NCBI GenBank assembly: GCA_015075545.1
Contig: JABTUC010000003.1
Location: 372,001-436,000, forward strand
From: Ideonella sp.
GTDB taxonomy: Bacteria > Pseudomonadota > Gammaproteobacteria > Burkholderiales > Burkholderiaceae_C
Direction: 5' to 3'
Length of the DNA: 64,000 nucleotides
Below the pieces are notes generated by a model. That model made no database searches, was not told the DNA's origin, and worked only from the letters and a program-made list of their open reading frames with translations. Both the position numbers and the translations under genes were made by a program. Shown in pieces: positions 41,372 through 50,427 of the stretch (position 1 is its first letter; every line of letters begins with the position of its first letter).

Positions 41372-42490
41372 ATGGAAGAGCGTAGCAAGGTTTTCGTCGG
41401 ACTGGACGTTCACAAGGATCGCATCTCGATCGGCTCGGCCGAACTTGGCCGCGAGGCCGGTCGTGTAGTTGGCGGCATCGCGCACGACGTACCCAAGCTG
41501 TCGAAGCAGCTGGACAAGCTCGGTGGGCCGGCAAGGGTGCATGTGGTGTACGAGGCCGGTCCCACCGGCTACGGACTGCAACGGGCGTTGGCGGCCAAGG
41601 GCTACGAGTGCGAAGTGATTGCGCCGTCGAAGATGCCTCGACGCCCCGGTGATCGGATCAAGACCGATCGGCGCGACTGCGTGCAACTGGCCGAGTGCTC
41701 GCGCGCCGGGCAGCTCAGTGCGGTGTGGATCCCGGACCCGCACGATGAAGCGATTCGCGACCTGGCGCGAGCACGAGAAGACGCGATCAAGACCCGCCAA
41801 CAACAGCGCCAGCAGCTCAAGGCGTTCTTGCTGCGGCACGATCGGCGCTATAGCGGCAAGACCGCGTGGAGCAAGACGTACTACCGCTGGCTGGGCGAGC
41901 TGAACTTCGCTGAGGTCGCGGCACAGACCGCCTTTACCGAGTACTGGCAGGCTGTGCAAGCCGGCGATGAGCGCGTGCAAAGGCTGAGCCAGGCGCTGCG
42001 CGATGCGGTGGTGGGCTGGCGCTTCGAGTCGGTAGTCGCGGCGCTGCAGGCGCTGCGCGGCATCGATGTGGTCAACGCCGTCGGGCTGGTGGCCGAGATC
42101 GGTGACTTCAGCCGCTTCGAGCACCCGCGCAAGCTGATGGCCTACCTCGGATTGGTACCCTCGGAGTACTCCAGCGGCGACAAGACCGTGCGCGGCAGCA
42201 TCACCAAGACGGGCAACGCCCACGCGCGCCGGCTGCTGACGCAGGCGGCGTGGAACTACCGCTTCAAGCCGCGCATCGGCGAACGCGCGCAGCAGCGCCA
42301 GCAAAAGCTCGACGAAGCGATCAGGACGCTGGGCTGGAAGGCGCAGTTGCGACTGACGCGCCGCTTCGCTGCGTTGGTTGGTCGCGGGGTGCAGATCAAC
42401 AAGGTGTGCGTGGCGGTGGCGCGCGAGCTGACCGGCTTCATCTGGGCGGTCGCCCTGCGAGCCACGCCGCAACCCAATGCGCGGACCTGA
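41372..42490 (+). CDS. IS110-family transposase (DEDD recombinase)
   Basis: 372 aa from ATG 41372, with AGGAG ten bases upstream. N-terminal RuvC-like domain: Asp12 in FVGLDVHKDRIS, Glu61 in VYEAGPTGYG, Asp99 and Asp102 in IKTDRRD, the DEDD set. A coiled middle region is followed by a C-terminal Tnp domain with LRGIDVVNAVGLVAEIGDFS, YLGLVPSEYSSG and GSITKTGNAHARRLL. Full length with no frameshift, so potentially active. IS110-family recombinases insert the element at sites chosen by an element-encoded RNA. Confidence 0.95.
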   Translation: MEERSKVFVGLDVHKDRISIGSAELGREAGRVVGGIAHDVPKLSKQLDKLGGPARVHVVYEAGPTGYGLQRALAAKGYECEVIAPSKMPRRPGDRIKTDRRDCVQLAECSRAGQLSAVWIPDPHDEAIRDLARAREDAIKTRQQQRQQLKAFLLRHDRRYSGKTAWSKTYYRWLGELNFAEVAAQTAFTEYWQAVQAGDERVQRLSQALRDAVVGWRFESVVAALQALRGIDVVNAVGLVAEIGDFSRFEHPRKLMAYLGLVPSEYSSGDKTVRGSITKTGNAHARRLLTQAAWNYRFKPRIGERAQQRQQKLDEAIRTLGWKAQLRLTRRFAALVGRGVQINKVCVAVARELTGFIWAVALRATPQPNART

Positions 42491-42810
42491 AGCCAGGGAA
42501 CAAAGCCATGAGCCAGATCGATCCGGCGATGCGACACGGACCCCGACAGGGCAATCCTCGGCGCGCCTATACCGGCTTCCGACAGGAATGATCCACGCAG
42601 CTAGAACGAGGCAGGCCCACGACGAATCCGATGAAGTGCTGGTAACCAATCCGCGGATAAGAGTCTGATTCATCGTCGCAGCCAAGTTCGAGTCGCATCA
42701 CCAGATCGATCTCAGATGACAAGACCCAGAGAAGTCAGATTGACAAAGGCGACCATAAGAGGCGCAAAGCGCAGCCGTAGCTCGAGCTACGGCGAGCATT
42801 TGAAACGACG
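42491..42810 (+). ncRNA. Candidate bridge (seek) RNA region of the IS110 element
   Basis: 320 bp without a credible gene between the transposase stop and the right repeat, compared with 124 bp on the left side. It contains a perfect 20-base palindrome, GCCGTAGCTCGAGCTACGGC, at 42774-42793. IS110-family elements encode a structured guide RNA next to the recombinase, downstream in the IS1111 group. I infer location only; loops and guides are not resolved. Confidence 0.4.
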
Positions 42811-42863
42811 AGTGGGCCCGTTTGGGCGCCACGAGCGGGCGTGGTGGGTTCGTTCACAGCTTC
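42811..42863 (-). repeat. Right inverted repeat of the IS region
   Basis: Partner of 41195-41247 at 81% identity. Its outer end reaches two bases into the stop codon of the convergent glycerate kinase gene. Confidence 0.8.
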
Positions 42864-44181
42864 AGAGCACCAGCAACGCGCGAAAGTCGTTGACGTTGGT
42901 GAGCGTCGGGCCGGTCACCACCAGGTCGCCGAGCCGCTCGAAGAACGAGTAGGCATCGTGGCGGTCGAGGTGGTCGGCCGCCGCCAGGTCGAGCGCGGCG
43001 GCGCGTGCCAGCGTATCGGGCGCGACGATCGCGCCGGCGTTGTGCTCACTGCCGTCGATGCCGTCGGTGTCGGCGGCCAGCACCCACACGCCCGGCTCGC
43101 GCTGCAGCGCGATCGCGCAGCCGAGCGCGAACTCGCTGGCGCGCCCGCCGCGGCCGCCGCGCGGCGTCTGCGGCTGCACCGTCACCGTGGTCTCCCCGCC
43201 GGACAGGATCACGCAGGGCCGTGCGAACGGCTGGCCACGCCGGCGCACGGCGCGCGCCAGCGCCGCATGCACCTTGCCGACCTCGCGCGATTCGCCCTCG
43301 ACTTCGTCGCTCAGGATGTGTGCCTCGACGCCGCGCTCGCGCGCCAGTGCAGCCGCCGCCTCCAGGCTCTGCTGCGGCGTGGCGATCAGGTGCACGGCGT
43401 GGCCGCGAAAGGCCGCGTCGCCGGGCTTGGGCGTCTCGAACGCGCCGCTTTCCAACCCCGCGCGCGCCGCGGCGGGAACCGCGATGCGGTAGCGCTCGAG
43501 GATGCGCAGCGCGTCGGCGCAGGTGGTGGCGTCGGGCACCGTGGGGCCGCTGGCGATCACCGACGGATCGTCGCCCGGCACGTCGCTGATCAGCAGCGTC
43601 ACCACCCGCGCCGGCGCACACCGCGCGGCGAGCCGGCCACCCTTCACCGCCGACAGGTGCTTGCGCACGCAGTTCATCTCGTCGATCGCCGCGCCGCTGG
43701 CCAGCAGCGCCTGGTTGATCTGCTGCTTGTCGGCCAGCGCCAGCCCCGGTGCCGGCAGGCTCAGCAGCGCCGAGCCGCCGCCCGAAATCAGGCACAGCAC
43801 GAGGTCGTCGGCGGTGAGGCCGCGCGTCAGCTCGACGATGCGCTGCGCGGCGCGTTGCCCGGCTGCATCGGGCACCGGGTGCGAGGCCTCCACCACCTCG
43901 ATGCGGCGCTGCCCGTGCGGTGCGTCGGCGTCGCTGCGATACGACGGCGGCACGTGGCCATAGCGCGTGACCACCAGCCCCGACAGCGGCGCGTCGCGCG
44001 GCCACAGCGCGTCGAGCGCCGCGGCCATCGCACCGGCGGCCTTGCCGGCGCCGAGCGCGAGGGTGCGGCCCTTGCCGGGCTCGGGCGGCGTGGGCAGGAA
44101 CGCGGGCATCACCTGCGCCGGCTGCGCGCGAGCGACGGCGGCATCGAAGAGGGCTCGCAGGAAAGCGCGCGGATCTTGCAT
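42862..44181 (-). CDS. Glycerate 2-kinase, class II (GckA/TtuD, MOFRL family)
   Basis: 439 aa, full length. N-terminal DUF4147 domain with LALGAGKAAGAMAAALD and CLISGGGSALLSLPAPG, conserved EMNCVRKHLSAVKGGRLA, and C-terminal MOFRL domain (GGRGGRASEFALGCAIAL; ADTDGIDGSEHNAGA). Phosphorylates D-glycerate to 2-phosphoglycerate in the cytosol. The stop codon abuts the IS110 right repeat, so any downstream partner gene has been separated by the element. Complements the aldolase and hydroxyacid dehydrogenase at 36-38 kb. Confidence 0.94.
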   Translation of the reverse strand: MQDPRAFLRALFDAAVARAQPAQVMPAFLPTPPEPGKGRTLALGAGKAAGAMAAALDALWPRDAPLSGLVVTRYGHVPPSYRSDADAPHGQRRIEVVEASHPVPDAAGQRAAQRIVELTRGLTADDLVLCLISGGGSALLSLPAPGLALADKQQINQALLASGAAIDEMNCVRKHLSAVKGGRLAARCAPARVVTLLISDVPGDDPSVIASGPTVPDATTCADALRILERYRIAVPAAARAGLESGAFETPKPGDAAFRGHAVHLIATPQQSLEAAAALARERGVEAHILSDEVEGESREVGKVHAALARAVRRRGQPFARPCVILSGGETTVTVQPQTPRGGRGGRASEFALGCAIALQREPGVWVLAADTDGIDGSEHNAGAIVAPDTLARAAALDLAAADHLDRHDAYSFFERLGDLVVTGPTLTNVNDFRALLVL

Positions 44182-44365
44182 GGCCCGCGAATTACAGCAT
44201 CAGGGCTCGGCGCTGGATCCGATCAGTTGGCGCGCGCCTGTTGGCGATCGACCGGCGCCAGCGACGCCAGGCAGCCTTCGGGCAGCGGGGTCTGTCCCAT
44301 GGAAGGCAGCTGGAACGAACTCGCCATCGAGATCGTGGGCCCGCTGATTGCAGCGTCCGCCCCGC

Positions 44366-45784
44366 TCAGAACCTCGTCCTCACCGTGTAGCTGAGCGTCG
44401 TCTTGCCGTCGGCCGGCACGTCCACCAGCCACACCGCGCTGCGCGCCTCGGGCTTGGTGTGGCGCTGGCTCTCGGACACCATCTCCCAGTCGCCGGCCAC
44501 CGGCTCCACCACCTTCACGGTAACGGCGCTGTCCTTGGCGTTGGACAGCTCGATGCTGTAGGCGCTTTCGTAGACGTTGTTGCCGAGCTTGCGGAAGCTG
44601 GTCTGCTTGCGTGTGGCCTTGACGTCGAACGCGTCACCGAGCTTCAGGCGCACCACGTCGTTCTTGGCGGTGTGGTCGATGCGGTCTTCGCCGATGAAGA
44701 GGGCGTTGCCGCGCGAGTCTTTCTTGTAGACGCGTACGATGCCCTTGGGCAGCGGCTGGCCGAGCCCGCCGCCCTTGTTGTCGAACTCGACGAACACCGC
44801 CACCTTGTTGGCGCGCCCCAGGTCGGCCTGCTGGCCGCGGTAGTACCAGTCCTGCCCCTCGGCGCGGTACTCCTTGCGCACCGGCACCGCGGCGGCCGCG
44901 AGCAGCGCCACCTGCTTGGTCTGGTTGTCGAGGATCGTGGTGGGCCGGTTCAGCGAGTACAGGTGGTACTCGAAGAGCTGCTCGCGCGCCATGTCGGCAG
45001 CCGGTGCGGCCGCTCGCGCGGCCATCGCGAACTCCTTGGTGCGCAGCTCGTCGCGCACGCGGTTCACGTCGCCGGCCACGAGCTGCAGCCTGGCCTTCTC
45101 GTAGCTCGCGCCGCTCTGGTTGGTGAGCGTCACCCAGCCGGCCAGGTCGAGCCTGGATTCGTCGCCGGACAGCTCGGCCACGTAGTCGGCGCGCCATGAG
45201 AGGCCGCCGGTGAGGTACGACAGCTCGGCCGCCTGGCGGCCGGCGTTGGCGCTGTCGAGCTGCACCACCAGCGTGGGCCGGTCGCGCAGGTTGGCGGGAA
45301 TCGCGCCGTAGGCGATGCGCCCGGGCACGCCGGTCTCGATGCGGTCGGCGTACTTCAGCACCACGCCGCCGTTGGTGGCCAGCACCTCGGCCTGCTCGCG
45401 CGTCTCGGCGCCGGTGGTGGGGTGGGTCTTGATCACGGTGACGCTGCGGCCCACGTATTTGTCGAGCAGCTTCTGCGGCGTCAGCAGGTCGAAGTCGAAG
45501 TTCTGCTCCATCAGCCGCAGGCTGCCGCCGCTGACGGCGCGCAGGCTGGCGGTTTCGGGCCGCATCTTGGCGCTGACGTCGCGCAGCGCGATGGCGTTGG
45601 CGCCTTTGTCGAACGCGATCTGGCGCGTTTCTTTCACCAGCGCCAGCGAGTCGTTGTAGATGGTGACGGCCACCGCCTCGCGGTCTTCGGCGCGGCTGAC
45701 CTTCTCGGTGGTGTTGGCGCCGGCGATCGAACAGGCGGCGATCGCCGCCAGCGTGGCGGCATGTTGCATCGGGTGGCGGGGCAC
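44366..45784 (-). CDS. DUF4139 domain protein, exported
   Basis: 472 aa from GTG 45784, with GAGGAG seven bases upstream. A short signal peptide (LAAIAACSIAGA) precedes the mature chain. VTIYNDSLALVKETRQIAF near the start and the C-terminal GDAFDVKATRKQTSF and ESAYSIELSNAKD segments are DUF4139 hallmarks. The fold is largely beta, so it is probably a periplasmic or cell-surface protein. No function is established. Neighbours (glycerate kinase, coiled-coil membrane protein) give no pathway clue. Confidence 0.88.
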   Translation of the reverse strand: MPRHPMQHAATLAAIAACSIAGANTTEKVSRAEDREAVAVTIYNDSLALVKETRQIAFDKGANAIALRDVSAKMRPETASLRAVSGGSLRLMEQNFDFDLLTPQKLLDKYVGRSVTVIKTHPTTGAETREQAEVLATNGGVVLKYADRIETGVPGRIAYGAIPANLRDRPTLVVQLDSANAGRQAAELSYLTGGLSWRADYVAELSGDESRLDLAGWVTLTNQSGASYEKARLQLVAGDVNRVRDELRTKEFAMAARAAAPAADMAREQLFEYHLYSLNRPTTILDNQTKQVALLAAAAVPVRKEYRAEGQDWYYRGQQADLGRANKVAVFVEFDNKGGGLGQPLPKGIVRVYKKDSRGNALFIGEDRIDHTAKNDVVRLKLGDAFDVKATRKQTSFRKLGNNVYESAYSIELSNAKDSAVTVKVVEPVAGDWEMVSESQRHTKPEARSAVWLVDVPADGKTTLSYTVRTRF

Positions 45785-45894
45785 GATTGCTCCTCGGGTT
45801 GCGACAGCGGCTTCAACGCGCCAGCGGGTCGGACGGGGTCAACGCCCTGGCCGGGACATGCGCCGCGCCGAAGCGCACCCGGCCTGGCAGCGGC

Positions 45895-46578
45895 TCAACT
45901 CACGTTGATCACGCGCATCCCCAGCAACTTGCCGCCGGGTTTGTCGAGCACCTGAATCGTCGCCTGCTTGGGGTTGAAGGCCTCGGGCAGCGGCACGCTG
46001 CCGCGCAGGATCTGCGACGCCAGCGTCACCTTGACCGGGTCGAGCGTGAGGTGGCGCTCGGCGCCGCCGGCCAGCCCCATGACCACGAACTGCAGCACCG
46101 CCGGCAGCGGCGCATCGCCGCCCTTGGGGCGCGTGAGCAGCAGCTCGTAGGCCAGCGCGCCGCGCTGCTTGGAGAAGCGCACCGCGCGCACCTCGACCGC
46201 GCCGCCGCGCGGGTCGGGTGGCAGCGAGGCGATCAGGAACTCGCGGTCGGCGCGCGCGTTCTTGGTGCGCTCGCGGTCGGCAGCCAGCTCGTCGGCGACC
46301 GACTTGCGCTCGGCGATCACCGTCTCCAGCCGCTGCGTGGTGGCCGTGAGGTCGCTGCGTGCGCGGTCGCGCTCCTGCTCGGCCTGCACTGCGCGGTCGC
46401 GCAGCGCGGCGCCCTCGGCGGCCGACAGGCGCGGCGGCAGCACGCGATCCTGCACGATGATGACGCCGGCGGCGCCGGCCAGCGCGCCGGCCAGCAGCAG
46501 CACCAGCCAGCCGGGCAGCCGCCACGCCGAGCGCTTGCGGCCATAGGGATTGAAAGCGACGGGTTTGAAGTTCTGCAT
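45895..46578 (-). CDS. Single-pass membrane protein with coiled coil (DUF6776-like)
   Basis: 227 aa from ATG 46578. A basic cytosolic N-terminus is followed by one helix (LVLLLAGALAGAAGVIIV), a ~65-residue coiled coil (LRDRAVQAEQERDRARSDLT, then RLETVIAERKSVADELAADR) and a beta-rich periplasmic domain. The layout fits the DUF6776 family seen in Burkholderiales. Function unknown. It lies 115 bp downstream of the large oxidoreductase gene and 110 bp before the DUF4139 gene, all in one direction. Confidence 0.8.
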   Translation of the reverse strand: MQNFKPVAFNPYGRKRSAWRLPGWLVLLLAGALAGAAGVIIVQDRVLPPRLSAAEGAALRDRAVQAEQERDRARSDLTATTQRLETVIAERKSVADELAADRERTKNARADREFLIASLPPDPRGGAVEVRAVRFSKQRGALAYELLLTRPKGGDAPLPAVLQFVVMGLAGGAERHLTLDPVKVTLASQILRGSVPLPEAFNPKQATIQVLDKPGGKLLGMRVINVS

Positions 46579-46693
46579 GCTCGAACCGCGGTGACGTCGA
46601 CGCGGACCGGCAGGTTCTACCACAGCCGCGCGCGCGGCCCGGCGGCCGCCACGCTGGCCGCCCGGCGCGACCGCGGCGTACGGCCTCGGCGCT

Positions 46694-49600
46694 TCAGCGC
46701 GCCACCACCGCGATGCCGCGCAACTGCCCGGCCTGCGGCGGCGCCGCCGGGCGCGGGTAGCGCTGCGGGTCGAAGCGGTGCAGCAGCTCGGCCTCGCGCA
46801 CGCGCGCCAGCGCGACGTTGGCGATCTTCACGTGGCCGTAGCCGCGCATCGCCAGCGGCAGGCGCGCGATCTCGCTGGCCAGCGGCAGGTTCGGCGCGCG
46901 CAGTTGCGGCAGCAGCTCGTCGATGCGCGCCTCGTACTGCGCGATCAGCTCGCGCTCCAGGCGGCGCTCGGCGATGCGGCCGAAGAGGTCGAACGCGCTG
47001 CCGCGCAGGCGGCGGCCCCTGGCCAGCACGCGCAGCATCGGCATCAGCCAGCCGCCGAGCCGCAGCTTGCGCGGCGGCTGGCCGTTGCGCGCGCGGCTGA
47101 GCAGCGGCGGAGCCATGTGGAACTCGAGCTTGATGTCGCCTTCGAACTGCGCCGCCAGCTCGCGCTGGAAGCGGCCGTCGGTGAACAGGCGCGCCACCTC
47201 GTACTCGTCCTTGTAGGCCATCAGCTTGAGCAGGCCCGCGGCCACCGCGCGCGTGAAGGGCGCTGCGCCGCCGACGCCCAGCCCCGCCTCGTGCGCCTGC
47301 ACGCGGCGCACGCGCTGCGCGTAGCGCTGTGCATAGGCGGCGTCCTGATAGGCCGTGAGGTGCTCGACGCCGCGCGCGATCAGCGCCTCGAGGGTCTCGT
47401 TGTCGGGCAGCGCCGACGGGGCCGCGCCGTCGCGCAGCGCGCGCAGGGCCTGTGGGTCGCCGGCCGCCAGGCGCCCGAGCGCGAAGGCGAGCCGGTTGCT
47501 CTGCACCGCCACGCCGTTGAGCTCGATGGCGCGCGTCAGCGCCGCCAGGCTCACCGGCACCAGGCCGCGCTGCCAGGCGTAGCCGAGCGCGAGGATGTTG
47601 GCGACGATGGTGTCGCCGAGAAACTCCTCGGCCAGGGCCTGCGCGTCGAAGGTCTCGACGTGGCCCTGCCCGGCGGCGAAATGCAGCTTCTCGAGCAGCG
47701 CCGCGACGCGCAGATCGGCGTCGGGGTTCAGCACCGACTCGGCCACCGGCGTCTCGTGCACGTTGGCCAGCACGCGGGTGCGGCCGTGGCGCACCGACTG
47801 CAGCGCCTCGGGCGACGCGCCGACCACCAGATCGCAGGCGAGCATGGCGTCGGCCTGCTGGGTGTCGATGCGCACCTGGTTGAGCCGCTCGGGCACGTCG
47901 GCCCAGCGCACGAAGCTCAGCACCGAGCCGCCCTTCTGCGCGAAGCCCATGAAGTCGAGCACGCTGGCGCTCTTGCCTTCGAGGTGCGCGGCCATCGCGA
48001 TCACCGCGCCGACGGTCACCACGCCGGTGCCGCCGACGCCGGTGACCAGCAGATCGTAGGGGCCGGTCCACTCGTGCGGCGCGGGCAGCGGCAGCGCGGC
48101 CACGCGGTGCTCGAACTCGCCGTGGCCGCCTTGCAGCGCGCCGGTCTTCTTGCGCAGCGAGCCGCCGATCACGCTGACGAAGCTCGGGCAGAAGCCCTTG
48201 ACGCACGAGTAGTCCTTGTTGCAGCTGCTCTGATCGATCTTGCGCTTGCGCCCCAGCGCCGTCTCGTGCGGCAGCACCGCGACGCAGTTGCTCTGCACCG
48301 AGCAATCGCCGCAGCCTTCGCAGACGTGCTCGTTGATGAAGACCCTGCGCGCCGGGTCGGCCATCTCGCCCTTCTTGCGCCGGCGGCGCTTCTCGGCGGC
48401 ACAGGTCTGCTCGTAGATCAGCACCGTCACGCCCGCGATTTCGCGCAGCCGGCGCTGCACGGCGTCGAGCGCCTCGCGCGGGTGGAACTCGGTGCCGGGC
48501 GGAAACCGCGCGTGATGGCCGTCGTACTTGGCGATGTCGTCGCTGACGACCACCACCTTCTTGACGCCCTCGCTCTCGACCTGGCGCGCGATGCGGTCGA
48601 CGCTGATCGGGCCGTCGACCGGCTGGCCGCCGGTCATCGCCACGGCGTCGTTGAACAGGATCTTGTAGGTGATGGTCGCCTTCGACGCCACCGCCTGGCG
48701 GATCGCCAGATAGCCCGAGTGCCAGTAGGTGCCGTCGCCGAGGTTCTGGAACACGTGCGGCACCTTGGTGAACATCGAATGGCTGACCCAGTCGACGCCC
48801 TCGCCGCCCATCTGGATCACGCCTTCGGTGTTGCGGCCCATCCAGGCCGCCATCACGTGGCAGCCGATGCCGGCCTGCGCGCGCGAGCCCTCGGGCACGC
48901 GGGTGCTGGTGTTGTGCGGGCAGCCGGCGCAGAAGTACGGCACGCGCTTGACGGCATCGCCGGCGTTGCTCAGCAGCTCGGGCAGCGTGAAGTCGCGCAC
49001 GTGCTGCAGGTGGTCGCCCAGCGCCTGGTCGTTCGGGAAGTGGCGCGCGATCCAGTGCGCCACGATCTCGATCAGCCGCGACGGCCGCAGTTCGCCGAGC
49101 GCCGACACCAGCGGCTGCCCCTGCGCATCGTGCTTGCCGATGATCACCGGCCGCTGCCCCGGCGGCGCGTTGTAGAACAGGTCGCGCAACTGCAGCTCGA
49201 CCACCGGCGCCTTCTCCTCGACGACGAGGATCTCCTGCAGGCCGCGCGCGAACTCGCGCAGCCGCGTCGGCTCGATCGGAAACGACAGCCCCACCTTGTA
49301 CAGCCGCACGCCGGCTGCGGCGAGCATCTGCGGCGTGATCTCGAGGCGGCGCAGCACCTCCATCAGGTCGAAGTGCGCCTTGCCGCAGGTGACGATGCCC
49401 ACCTTGGCGCGCGGCGAGACGATCACCTCGCGGTCGATCGAGTTGACGCGCGCGAACGCGCGCACCGCCGCCAGCTTGTCGTGCAGACGCACCTCGATGC
49501 GCGGGCTCGGCAGGTCGGGCCAGCGGTAGTGCAGCCCGTCGGCCGGCGCCGCGTGGCCGGTGAGCGCGCGCACGGCGTCGGCGTCGCGCCAGGCGTCGAC

Positions 49601-50290
49601 GCGCGCGTGCACGGCGTCGAGGTCGACGGTGGCGCCGCTTTCCACCACCTCCGACAGCGCGGTGAAGCCGACCCAGTTGCCGCTGTAGCGCGACAGCGCC
49701 CAGCCGTAGAGGCCGAACTCCAGGTACTCGGCCACGTTGGCCGGCGACACGATCGGCATGTGGAAGGCCTGGAACAGCCCGTCGCTCTGGTGCGACATCG
49801 ACGACGACACGCAGCCGTGGTCGTCGCCGGCCACCACCAGCACGCCGCCGTGCGACGAGCTGCCGTAGGCGTTGCCGTGCTTGATGGCGTCGCCCGCGCG
49901 GTCGACTCCCGGGCCCTTGCCGTACCACAGCGCGAACACGCCATCGACCGTGCGCTGCGGGTCGGATTCGACCCGCTGCGTGCCTAGCACCTGCGTGGCG
50001 CCCAGCTCCTCGTTGATCGCCGGCACGAAGCGCATACCGGCCTCGGTGAACTGCGGGCCGGCCTTCCAGATCGCCTGGTCGACCATGCCCAGCGGCGAGC
50101 CGCGGTAGCCGCTGATGAAGCCCTGCGTGTTCAGCCCGGCCGATGCGTCGCGCGCGCGCTGCATCAGCATCAGCCGCAGCAGCGCCTGCGTGCCGGTGAG
50201 GAACACCTGGCCGCTTTCGGCCCACAGGTTGTCGCGCAACTGGTAGTGCGGCCGCGCCAGGGCAGGGGCGGTTTCGGCGACGGCGGACAT
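46694..50290 (-). CDS. Indolepyruvate ferredoxin oxidoreductase family protein (fused subunits)
   Basis: 1198 aa. N-terminal pyruvate:ferredoxin-type pyrimidine domain (GFISGYRGSPLGMVDQAIWK), the TPP-binding domain (CAGCPHNTSTRVPEGS; GCHVMAAWMGRNTEGVI; GGEGVDW, ~residues 450-530), a Cys cluster CEGCGDCSVQSNC near 655 with a further CNKDYSCVKGFCPS, and the gamma domain GVGGTGVVTVGAVI near 750. It would decarboxylate aryl 2-oxoacids (indolepyruvate, phenylpyruvate) to acyl-CoA, passing electrons to ferredoxin, during aromatic amino-acid breakdown. Divergent from an Lrp/AsnC gene. Confidence 0.95.
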   Translation of the reverse strand: MSAVAETAPALARPHYQLRDNLWAESGQVFLTGTQALLRLMLMQRARDASAGLNTQGFISGYRGSPLGMVDQAIWKAGPQFTEAGMRFVPAINEELGATQVLGTQRVESDPQRTVDGVFALWYGKGPGVDRAGDAIKHGNAYGSSSHGGVLVVAGDDHGCVSSSMSHQSDGLFQAFHMPIVSPANVAEYLEFGLYGWALSRYSGNWVGFTALSEVVESGATVDLDAVHARVDAWRDADAVRALTGHAAPADGLHYRWPDLPSPRIEVRLHDKLAAVRAFARVNSIDREVIVSPRAKVGIVTCGKAHFDLMEVLRRLEITPQMLAAAGVRLYKVGLSFPIEPTRLREFARGLQEILVVEEKAPVVELQLRDLFYNAPPGQRPVIIGKHDAQGQPLVSALGELRPSRLIEIVAHWIARHFPNDQALGDHLQHVRDFTLPELLSNAGDAVKRVPYFCAGCPHNTSTRVPEGSRAQAGIGCHVMAAWMGRNTEGVIQMGGEGVDWVSHSMFTKVPHVFQNLGDGTYWHSGYLAIRQAVASKATITYKILFNDAVAMTGGQPVDGPISVDRIARQVESEGVKKVVVVSDDIAKYDGHHARFPPGTEFHPREALDAVQRRLREIAGVTVLIYEQTCAAEKRRRRKKGEMADPARRVFINEHVCEGCGDCSVQSNCVAVLPHETALGRKRKIDQSSCNKDYSCVKGFCPSFVSVIGGSLRKKTGALQGGHGEFEHRVAALPLPAPHEWTGPYDLLVTGVGGTGVVTVGAVIAMAAHLEGKSASVLDFMGFAQKGGSVLSFVRWADVPERLNQVRIDTQQADAMLACDLVVGASPEALQSVRHGRTRVLANVHETPVAESVLNPDADLRVAALLEKLHFAAGQGHVETFDAQALAEEFLGDTIVANILALGYAWQRGLVPVSLAALTRAIELNGVAVQSNRLAFALGRLAAGDPQALRALRDGAAPSALPDNETLEALIARGVEHLTAYQDAAYAQRYAQRVRRVQAHEAGLGVGGAAPFTRAVAAGLLKLMAYKDEYEVARLFTDGRFQRELAAQFEGDIKLEFHMAPPLLSRARNGQPPRKLRLGGWLMPMLRVLARGRRLRGSAFDLFGRIAERRLERELIAQYEARIDELLPQLRAPNLPLASEIARLPLAMRGYGHVKIANVALARVREAELLHRFDPQRYPRPAAPPQAGQLRGIAVVAR

Positions 50291-50388
50291 GGCTGCGCTC
50301 CTTCGGTGCCGGCACGCTGAGGAGGCCTCAGCTTACGCGCACGACACCGCAAAGGTTTTTCCGGTTCGCCTCGCGTCGGCGCCGCTTT

Positions 50389-50404
50389 GAGAAAATCATT
50401 CCTC
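50389..50404. promoter_or_regulatory. Candidate Lrp/AsnC binding site
   Basis: GAGAAAATCATTCCTC, an AT-rich imperfect palindrome (10 of 16 symmetric) in an otherwise GC-rich 137-bp divergent region, 23 bp before the Lrp-type gene. Confidence 0.35.
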
Positions 50405-50427
50405 TTTCGACCCCTGACGGAGAATGA

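Larger units (their letters stand above)
41195..42863 (+). mobile_element. IS110-family insertion sequence
   Basis: About 1.67 kb including one transposase gene and two flanking imperfect inverted repeats. The element sits between the truncated LysR gene and the 3' end of the glycerate kinase gene, overlapping the kinase stop by two bases. Interior base composition, especially after the transposase, is less GC-rich than its surroundings. Whether the 53-bp repeats belong to the IS or to a repeated target is uncertain, because IS110 elements usually lack long terminal repeats. Confidence 0.85.

Noticed and set aside
44223-44327. Short open frame between glycerate kinase and the DUF4139 gene (about 34 codons from ATG 44327)
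   Set aside because: The peptide text is not extreme in composition, but there is no clear RBS and no independent support.
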